Shown here: positions 1-4,548 of the stretch, piece by piece | Position numbering within the stretch: the stretch's first letter is position 1 | Layout: every line of letters begins with the position of its first letter | Source: CBDUEV01 sp965366365 | Lineage (GTDB): Bacteria > Actinomycetota > Acidimicrobiia > Spongiisociales > JAENVV01 | Assembly (NCBI GenBank): GCA_965366365.1 | Contig: CBDUEV010000118.1 | Span: 1 to 5,471 of the forward strand | Length of the DNA stretch: 5,471 bases | Direction: 5' to 3' | The notes under the pieces: generated by a model | Told to the model about the DNA's origin: nothing | Databases searched by the model: none | Seen by the model: the letters and a program-made list of their open reading frames with translations, nothing else | Position numbers and translations under genes: made by a program

Positions 1-690
1 GGTACCGGTTCCAAAGCCGGTCCGCTCAATCGGGACCTCGACGACCTCGGTGCCACCGATGAACTCGGCCGCCCTTCCCTCGGAGAACAGCTGCCACGCC
101 TCTTCGGGGGAGTCGAGCCGACCCGCGATGATCACGTATTCGTCGGCGACGTTGCCTTGTCTGGCGAGGAGATCCTGCACGAGCGCTGCGCCGAACGAGA
201 TCCCGAGGACGACGACCCGCTTGCCGCTCCCGCGGAAGTGGTCGACGACATCGGCAGCAATCTGGACGCTCTCGACGTCAGCAGACTTGGCGGCCTCGAA
301 GTCGATATCCGCGTTGAGGAATCGTTCGGGTTCGAGCGTCTGGACCTGATGCACATTGAGTACGAAGAGCTGGTCGAGATCCAATCCTTCGGTGAGCAGT
401 GAGAACCCGTTGGCGTCAAGCCCTGGTGCCGGACCACCCTGGGCAAAGACGAGAACGGTGTCCGCATCAGGGTTGCCCACGGCCTCATAGAGCGAGGCGA
501 CGCCGGGCGCGGTATCTGTGGTTTCCGTGCCCGCTGTCGTTGTAACCGAGGTGATGGTGACCTCCATGACCGCAGTCGTCGAGACCGAAGCGTTGGTGAC
601 GGTGTCGGCTGGGGAGCCTCCACATGCTGCGACGACGAGAAGGGTGGGGCCGAATATCGCGGCAAGGGTCCGGTCACGGATGGTGCGCAT
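1..690 (-). CDS. Lipoprotein with alpha/beta hydrolase fold (3' end beyond window)
   Basis: An open frame of 230 codons runs from an ATG at 690 to the left edge without a stop, so the C-terminus is missing. The N-terminus has Arg2, Arg5 and Arg7, a hydrophobic stretch at about residues 9-22 and a lipobox V-A-A-C with Cys23, so the product is probably lipid-anchored on the outer face of the membrane. A Thr/Ser-rich, low-complexity linker follows at about 24-62. The folded part shows VFAQGGPAPG (81-90), resembling the oxyanion region of alpha/beta hydrolases, and GISFGA (163-168), a nucleophile elbow G-x-S-x-G with Ser165. The catalytic Asp and His would lie in the missing part. The substrate cannot be told; a peptidase or esterase is equally possible. 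An in-frame GTG at 720 is an alternative start, but the signal peptide begins well at 690. No strong ribosome binding site is visible. Confidence 0.85.
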   Translation of the reverse strand, partial: MRTIRDRTLAAIFGPTLLVVAACGGSPADTVTNASVSTTAVMEVTITSVTTTAGTETTDTAPGVASLYEAVGNPDADTVLVFAQGGPAPGLDANGFSLLTEGLDLDQLFVLNVHQVQTLEPERFLNADIDFEAAKSADVESVQIAADVVDHFRGSGKRVVVLGISFGAALVQDLLARQGNVADEYVIIAGRLDSPEEAWQLFSEGRAAEFIGGTEVVEVPIERTGFGTGT

Positions 691-897
691 AGCGGCATTC
701 TCATTCGCTCTTGGGAGCACGTCAATCGATCGGGCGACTGGCTCGTCGTACCCACGCGACAACAACGGTCCAGAACGAGGCATCCTGCAATCGGCTTCCC
801 GGCGAAGTCGCACAGTTTCAATACCATGCGGCCGCTCGGCAATCACGCGCTCCGATGCACAGGGACCCGTCCGAGATCGGCACTTCGAGGAGTAGGG
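691..897. other. Intergenic region, no gene seen
   Basis: These 207 bases lie between the lipoprotein start and the end of the toxin remnant. Frames that cross them on either strand have no recognisable protein motifs and mostly shadow other frames. Apart from the promoter-like sequence at 697-725, I see no RNA gene, strong repeat or terminator with a U-tract. Confidence 0.5.
697..725 (-). promoter_or_regulatory. Possible promoter of the lipoprotein gene, leaderless arrangement
   Basis: On the minus strand TTGACG (720-725) is followed after 17 bases by GAGAAT (697-702). Only 6 bases then separate the -10-like box from the ATG at 690, so transcription would be expected to start at or very near the A of the start codon. 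This fits the missing Shine-Dalgarno sequence. The -10 box matches the TATAAT consensus only in part, so the call is tentative. Confidence 0.35.
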
Positions 898-1052
898 TCA
901 GCGTGGGCGGTAGACGTCTCTTCGGTGATGGACGCGGTGGATCCGAACGACTTGGTTCTCCTGGAGGATCTCGTAGATGATGCGGTAATCGCCGCGGCGG
1001 AATACAAGCCTTCGAGTTCGCCAACGAGTGGCCTGCCGAGGCGCATGGGCAC
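898..1052 (-). pseudogene. RelE/ParE-type toxin remnant, C-terminal half, frameshifted
   Basis: Two minus-strand frames together give the second half of a RelE-superfamily toxin (type II toxin-antitoxin mRNA endonuclease). The first, from a GTG at 1052, reads PMRLGRPLVGELEGLYSA, the family's usual N-P-H-R-L-G-K-P-L-(x)-LEGL(Y/H)SA stretch. The second, ending with TGA at 898, reads RRGDYRIIYEI then VVRIHRVHHRRDVYR, the family's C-terminal strands. In homologues such as mycobacterial RelE, SA and RRGDYR are continuous. Here the frame changes at about 991-1000. The N-terminal half is missing: the frame of the first piece meets a TAG just upstream, and that DNA instead encodes the Imm5-like remnant. 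No antitoxin gene is visible. An uninterrupted frame at 898-1137 could be annotated as a small protein, but only its C-terminal part resembles the toxin. It is almost certainly non-functional as written. Confidence 0.75.
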
Positions 1053-1373
1053 CCATGTGAGCTACCGCAGCCGCAAGCTGAGCAGCGTATGCAGCGACCC
1101 TAGCTGCCGGGGGTCGCCGCCTCCCGAGCGGCCGCACCAGCAGCTCCCCCGCGCCGACGAATCGCCTCGCCTGTAGCCAAGCTCGCCGGACGCAAACGCC
1201 CGCGCCTGGTCAATAGCATCTCTCACCCGGGCATCGTCGGGAAGGACTGCCTCAAATACCGCCCGGGCATCTGCGGCACAGTCGGCCGCCCAGGATGCGA
1301 CCAACCGGCGACCCTCGACGCCCAGAGTCCGATCAGATCTCGCCACCAGGTCGACCGTAACCGAGCGAACCAT
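1041..1373 (-). pseudogene. Imm5-like 'putative immunity protein' remnant with two frameshifts
   Basis: Three minus-strand frames in succession spell one helical, Ala-rich protein of the family commonly annotated 'putative immunity protein' (Imm5-like). Frame one (from ATG 1373) gives SWAADCAADARAVFEAVLPD and AIDQARAFASGEL. Frame two gives ATGEAIRRRGGAAGAAAREA and stops at a TAG. Frame three gives PAARVAAYAAQLAAAVAHMG then AHAP. The order W-A-x-D-C-A, L-F/V-F-E, P-D-D, A-I-x-x-A-R-A, A-A-A-R-E-A, A-H-x-x-x-H-A follows my memory of the family. Each switch is explained by one extra base: a G near 1177-1178 and one C in the run of five at 1109-1113. The first frame is also open further upstream to an ATG at 1508, and it reads on to a stop at 1062. 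That 148-codon frame could be annotated as a hypothetical protein, but its last 35 or so residues are off-frame. GGAGG lies only 2 bases ahead of the 1373 ATG, so the start is uncertain. Immunity function is a family label only. Confidence 0.6.
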
Positions 1374-1460
1374 CGCCTCCACCCAGACCCGCAAGGACCG
1401 TTCTGTGCAGGTAGCGAGCCTTTTCGAGAGCCGTTCAGGACCTCGCTTGGCGCGGTAGCT

Positions 1461-1480
1461 TTCCCGCTCCATCGCGGGAA
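1461..1480 (-). repeat. Perfect inverted repeat (7-bp stem, 6-base loop) downstream of the hydrolase gene
   Basis: TTCCCGC (1461-1467) and GCGGGAA (1474-1480) are perfect complements around a six-base loop. The hairpin begins about 43 bases after the stop of the minus-strand hydrolase gene and could act as a transcription terminator. No U-tract follows on either strand, so an ordinary intrinsic terminator is not supported. The loop contains an ATG (1470-1472) of the frame leading into the Imm5-like remnant, which makes that ATG an unlikely start. Confidence 0.4.
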
Positions 1481-1523
1481 CGGATAGCGTGCCCGGAGCC
1501 GGCCTCATGGTGTGGCGCTGTGG

Positions 1524-2291
1524 TCACGATCCCAGGAACTTGGTGATCTCGAGGGTGAGAGTGTCGTCGTCGACTCCGTGCCACTCCCCGGGGAGCACTC
1601 TCAACGTGCTCTCGGGAATGGCTTGCTCGAGTTGTCGTGCTGTTTCGAGGAGTTCGGGGGCGGTGTGGTCGCTCGCAAGCAGGAGCGTCGGCACCGGCAC
1701 GTTCGCGAAGCGCTCGGGGCTCGTGCCGGGCAAGAAGGTCAGTTCGTGGACGATGGTTCGGGTGTTGTGGAGATCTTCGGCGCTCGGTGGAGGGAATTGG
1801 GCAAGTATCTCGGCCGGGATACCAACGAAGTCGCGGTGGAACCAATGTCGGGCGTCGGCGACATCTTCATCGAGGAGCCGTTGTGCTTCGGTACGCACTG
1901 CAAAGTCGGGGTCGGGCTCGGGGATGAGTGGGGGTTCGAGCAAGGCCAGGCGCCGGATCGGGACGCCGCCCATCGAAGCCAGCATGGCGAGCGTGGCGCC
2001 TGAGGAGAAGCCGTAGACGTCGGCGGGTTCCCCGGCGAGTTCGATGATGGCGGTGAGGTCGTCGAATTCTCGTTCGACGGCGTACGACTCATTGGCAGAG
2101 CTCTGGCCGGTGCCGCGGCGGTCGTACGTGAACACGGTGAAGTGCTCTGCAAGAGCACCAGGGAGCGCAGGCTGAGGTGTGGTTTCGCGCGAGGTCGCAA
2201 CCGCGTGGACCATGACGAGCGGCGTTCCGGATCCCTGGCTGCTCCAAGAGATCTCGGTCCCATCCTCGGACGTGACCGTTCCGGTCATCAT
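1524..2291 (-). CDS. Alpha/beta fold hydrolase (cytoplasmic)
   Basis: A 255-residue protein with the full layout of a single-domain alpha/beta hydrolase and no signal peptide. Residues 25-31 (LVMVHAV) form the oxyanion-loop strand, and YDRRGTGQS (57-64) is the usual motif after the next strand. GFSSG (94-98) is the nucleophile elbow with Ser96. ASDHT (206-210) places the acid at Asp208, and GEWHGV (235-240) places the catalytic His at 238. The triad is therefore complete. A cap of about 65 residues (125-190) sits between strands 6 and 7. Members act on esters, lactones, epoxides or C-C bonds; the substrate cannot be read here. Two tandem ATGs (2291 and 2288) follow a strong GGGGGAG ribosome site. 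The frame continues upstream to 2495, but that extension has no domain character and the ribosome site sets the start here. The gene appears to be alone: a tRNA gene lies upstream and broken genes lie downstream. Confidence 0.88.
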   Translation of the reverse strand: MMTGTVTSEDGTEISWSSQGSGTPLVMVHAVATSRETTPQPALPGALAEHFTVFTYDRRGTGQSSANESYAVEREFDDLTAIIELAGEPADVYGFSSGATLAMLASMGGVPIRRLALLEPPLIPEPDPDFAVRTEAQRLLDEDVADARHWFHRDFVGIPAEILAQFPPPSAEDLHNTRTIVHELTFLPGTSPERFANVPVPTLLLASDHTAPELLETARQLEQAIPESTLRVLPGEWHGVDDDTLTLEITKFLGS

Positions 2292-2295
2292 TTTG

Positions 2296-2302
2296 CTCCC
2301 CC
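2296..2302 (-). promoter_or_regulatory. Ribosome binding site that fixes the hydrolase start
   Basis: GGGGGAG on the minus strand is 4 bases before the ATG at 2291 and 7 bases before the ATG at 2288. The second spacing is the more usual one, so 2288 may be the true start, two being only one residue apart. It rules out the longer frame starting at 2495. Confidence 0.7.
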
Positions 2303-2565
2303 TCGGTCGTTGGATACCGGATCGTTGGCTCTTGTCCCTCAGGCGGTGCGCCGCCGACAAACGGTCACAGACGCGGCACTCGACGTCGTCTCTACTGTTG
2401 CGGAGCGAGCGCCGGAGGTCGCCGTATTCAACGATAGCCCGCCGAACTAGCAGTACTTCTCGACACGACCCAGGCTCCCGCTGACGGACTCCCACAGCGG
2501 GCGAATCGCACCGGACCGGCTCGCAAATCTCGCATCAACACCGATTACCCAGCATCACAAGAGCG
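2303..2565. other. Intergenic region between the tRNA gene and the hydrolase gene
   Basis: About 260 bases hold no convincing gene. The minus-strand frame from 2495 that runs into the hydrolase is Arg-rich and lacks any motif. A small inverted repeat, GGCGG/CCGCC with a 4-base loop (2342-2355), would lie in the hydrolase 5' leader. A weak promoter-like pair on the minus strand (GGGACA, then TATCCA 16 bases later) ends close to the ribosome binding site; I do not consider it firm. No U-tract terminator after the tRNA gene was seen. Confidence 0.45.
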
Positions 2566-2639
2566 TGGGGCCGGCAGGACTTGAACCTGCGACCAAAGGA
2601 TTATGAGTCCCCTGCTCTGACCAGCTGAGCTACGGCCCC
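2566..2639 (-). tRNA. tRNA with anticodon CAT (elongator Met or Ile2)
   Basis: A complete 74-nt cloverleaf can be folded. The acceptor stem GGGGCCG/CGGCCCC is perfect, the D stem is GCTC/GAGC, and the anticodon stem is GGGGA/TCCTT with two G-U pairs. The loop is CTCATAA with anticodon CAT at 2603-2605. The T stem is GCAGG/CCTGC with loop TTCAAGT, and the discriminator base is A. The CCA end is not encoded (the genome reads ACG), so it must be added after transcription. Features are not those of initiator tRNA, which has a mismatched first acceptor pair. CAT is shared by elongator Met and the lysidine-modified Ile2 tRNA. The stretch from GAGCAG through the anticodon loop to TTGGTCGC resembles E. 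coli Ile2 (ileX), while the acceptor stem differs, so the identity is left open. Confidence 0.95.
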
Positions 2640-2648
2640 TCGGGCCAG

Positions 2649-2654
2649 ATTGTA
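2649..2654 (-). promoter_or_regulatory. -10 box of a probable tRNA promoter
   Basis: TACAAT on the minus strand, a five-of-six match to TATAAT, ends 9 bases before the first base of the tRNA. Transcription would begin 2-3 bases upstream of the mature 5' end. No convincing -35 hexamer lies at 16-18 bases; a GACA-containing sequence is about 21 bases away. The tRNA may also be co-transcribed with the cyclase gene, whose stop is about 65 bases upstream. Confidence 0.45.
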
Positions 2655-2703
2655 GGGCGAGCGGAACAGGGGGTATGTCGGCCGACGCTACCGATCTCCC
2701 CCG

Positions 2704-3597
2704 TCAGGCGGTCGGTGGCTCTGGCATCGGTTGGGCGCGCGATCCGACGATCTGGTCGCGGCCGGCCGCTTTGGCCTCGTACATGCGGGCGTCGGCCAAG
2801 GCCAGCAGCTCACTCAGTGAGTCGGTTTCTCCCTCGGTCGACACCACGCCCATCGAGAACGTCACCGGCCAGGCGTGAGCAACCATGCGGTCGGTGAGGG
2901 CTGTCCGGGTCTTGTGCAGGGCGATGAGAGCATGCTCTTCGGTTGTCTCCGGCATGACCACGGCGAATTCGTCGCCGCCGACGCGGGCCACGATATCGGT
3001 CGATCGCAAACTGGTCACCATCGTGGCACCCACCTCGCGGAGGAGGTCATCGCCTGTCTCATGACCAAGGCGATCGTTGATCTGTTTGAAGTGATCGATG
3101 TCGATGAAGCACAACGAAAGCGGGCGACGGTAGCGAACCGCTCGTCGGACTTCACGGTCGGCCAGCTCGTCGAAGGCGCGCCGGTTGTACCTGCCGGTCA
3201 AAGGATCGCGCCGAGACAGTTGACGCTCGTTGTCGAGCGAGTGCCGCAGTTTCGAGAAGAGAACCGCAAACAACACGAAATACCCGAGCCGAATCGAGGC
3301 GTTCCAATACTGAAGGAGGGGTGCGGAATACACCTGTCCGGCCGCCCGGTCCGCCACCAACCAGGTCACTGCGGCGAGAAAGGCGTGCGCAAGCGCCCAT
3401 TGGAGGCTCATCGTCCAGGCGACGAGCGTGATCGGCACCAGATAGAAGATCGAGAACGACAGCTCGGCGCCGGTCAGCACATCCAACAGACCCAGAACGA
3501 CCGTCAGGGCCACCGATTCGACGACGACGAGGGTCGGCGACTGAGAAGTGAGACCCGTGAGGATCGCAGCGGGAAACCTGGTTGCCCTCATCACCAC
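2704..3597 (-). CDS. Membrane-bound diguanylate cyclase (GGDEF domain)
   Basis: The protein makes cyclic di-GMP from two GTP. Residues about 22-116 hold four probable membrane helices (about 22-40, 45-62, 66-82, 100-116). This four-helix N-terminal module, with an ELSFSIFYLVPI segment, is one I recognise ahead of GGDEF and kinase domains in other bacteria; its ligand is unknown. The GGDEF domain covers about 125-288. It contains DPLTGRYNRR (131-140), DIDHFKQIND (166-175) with a metal-binding Asp, LGHETGDDLL (177-186), and the active-site loop GGDEF (207-211). RSTD (198-201), five residues ahead of GGDEF, is an intact RxxD inhibitory site, so product feedback is expected. No EAL or HD-GYP partner is visible. 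Three consecutive possible starts, GTG, GTG and ATG (3597, 3594, 3591), follow an in-frame TAG, so the start is certain within two residues. AGGA lies 4 bases before the first GTG. Confidence 0.93.
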   Translation of the reverse strand: MVMRATRFPAAILTGLTSQSPTLVVVESVALTVVLGLLDVLTGAELSFSIFYLVPITLVAWTMSLQWALAHAFLAAVTWLVADRAAGQVYSAPLLQYWNASIRLGYFVLFAVLFSKLRHSLDNERQLSRRDPLTGRYNRRAFDELADREVRRAVRYRRPLSLCFIDIDHFKQINDRLGHETGDDLLREVGATMVTSLRSTDIVARVGGDEFAVVMPETTEEHALIALHKTRTALTDRMVAHAWPVTFSMGVVSTEGETDSLSELLALADARMYEAKAAGRDQIVGSRAQPMPEPPTA

Positions 3598-3605
3598 AGC
3601 ATCCT

Positions 3606-3622
3606 ACGGTGCCGCCCACCGT
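3606..3622 (-). promoter_or_regulatory. Short perfect hairpin just ahead of the diguanylate cyclase start
   Basis: ACGGTG and CACCGT form a six-base stem around a five-base loop. On the minus strand it lies in the 70-base gap after the stress-protein stop and ends directly next to the AGGA ribosome site of the cyclase. It could terminate read-through from the upstream gene or affect translation of the cyclase. It lacks a U-tract, and stems this short occur by chance in GC-rich DNA. Confidence 0.3.
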
Positions 3623-3667
3623 GCCCGCTTCATTCTCCGGAGACAGCGAATGGCCCGGAAGCGAGCG

Positions 3668-4537
3668 TCAGGGCCGCCGGAAGACCGAGTCGACCCTCGC
3701 CACCGCCACGTCGCACGGGGCGGTCTCCATGACTTCCTCGGCCACGGTCCCCAGCAGCACCATCGAGTCTCCCCCACCGCCCTTGTTGGCCACGGTGACG
3801 AGATCTGCGGAACGCTTTCTCACTGCTTCGTTGAGTGCCTGCGAGGGGGGACCCGTCACCACGAGGGGTTTGACGTCGGACCACAGTCCGACGAAATCGT
3901 GCATGGCCTCCTCAGCTTTCTCGATGCGTTGGCGATGCATCCCGCTGATGGCCTCATCCGTCATACCCGCCGAGGCCAGCACCTCATCGAACCGCGACAC
4001 CACCGCAAACGCCGCCGTTATCTCGGCGTGGGGCGCCATCCGTCGCGCCAGTTCCACGGCCTGTCGGGAGCTCTCCGAAAGGTCGACGGCCGCAATCACA
4101 CGCCGGTACGGGACCCGAGGCTGGCGACGAACCGCCACCACGCCCACCCGCGCCATCCTGGCCAGGCGGCGGGTGACGGGGCCCACTCGGGCCGCGTCGA
4201 GTGATGAGGTGCCGGAGAGAACCACGTCCGAAGTCCGGGCCAGCTTGGCGACTTCGCGGACGGGGTGACCGTCGGGCATCACGAGGCTGACGGGAAGGTC
4301 GGTTCGCGCCCGCACCCAATCGGCCAGCCGGACGGCTGCCTCGGCCGACATGTCTCGCATGAGGGCAAGGTCCTGGGCGTCGAAGAAGGCTGCCGCGTCG
4401 GGTGCGACAACGTGGATGAGGGTGAGTTCGGCTCCGTGTTCCTCGGCGAGGATCCGGGCCCGATCTGCAACGCGCCGCCCCATCGGGCTCAGATCGACTG
4501 CCGCAAGGACCCGACTGAGCGGGGTTGATCCCTCCAT
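3668..4537 (-). CDS. Tandem universal stress protein (two UspA domains)
   Basis: A 289-residue cytoplasmic protein made of two UspA folds, at about 7-138 and 144-283. Both begin with the same AAVDLS strand (12-17 and 149-154), whose Asp contacts adenine in ATP-binding members. The second domain ends VANKGGGGDSMVLLGTVAEE; this fits the G-x2-G-x9-G-(S/T) nucleotide motif with Gly253, Gly263 and Thr264 in place but Ala250 for the first Gly. The first domain has only a degenerate version (SGTSSL, 108-113, then VGPVTRR) without the Gly-Ser end. So one domain may bind nucleotide and the other may be structural. The ATG at 4537 is chosen because the frame upstream overlaps the PabC coding region and looks like its shadow. 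No good ribosome site is seen. It starts 11 bases after the stop of the PabB-PabC gene, so the two are probably one transcript. The exact cellular role is unknown. Confidence 0.9.
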   Translation of the reverse strand: MEGSTPLSRVLAAVDLSPMGRRVADRARILAEEHGAELTLIHVVAPDAAAFFDAQDLALMRDMSAEAAVRLADWVRARTDLPVSLVMPDGHPVREVAKLARTSDVVLSGTSSLDAARVGPVTRRLARMARVGVVAVRRQPRVPYRRVIAAVDLSESSRQAVELARRMAPHAEITAAFAVVSRFDEVLASAGMTDEAISGMHRQRIEKAEEAMHDFVGLWSDVKPLVVTGPPSQALNEAVRKRSADLVTVANKGGGGDSMVLLGTVAEEVMETAPCDVAVARVDSVFRRP

Positions 4538-4548
4538 GGGCGAGTACT

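Noticed and set aside
132..842. Minus-strand frame of 236 codons over the lipoprotein gene
   Set aside because: It is rich in Ser, Arg and Pro with no motif, and overlaps the frame that carries the lipobox and GISFGA elbow.
1489..2016. Long plus-strand frames opposite the hydrolase gene
   Set aside because: They are shadows of the hydrolase in GC-rich DNA, Ser/Arg/Gly-rich, without motifs, while the minus strand has a complete catalytic triad and a strong ribosome site.
2292..2495. N-terminal extension of the hydrolase frame to 2495
   Set aside because: The 68 extra residues are Arg-rich with no fold signature, and the GGGGGAG site at 2296-2302 supports the start at 2291 or 2288.
2677..2686. 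Palindrome GTCGGCCGAC between the cyclase and the tRNA gene
   Set aside because: It can only form a 3-base stem as a hairpin, has no U-tract, and ten-base palindromes are expected by chance in GC-rich DNA.
2875..3732. Plus-strand frame of 285 codons opposite the diguanylate cyclase
   Set aside because: It has no recognisable motif; the minus strand encodes a textbook GGDEF domain over the same bases.
3548..4268. Two overlapping plus-strand frames opposite the stress protein
   Set aside because: Composition is typical of antisense shadows (His/Arg-rich or Ser/Thr-rich) and the minus strand holds two clear UspA domains.
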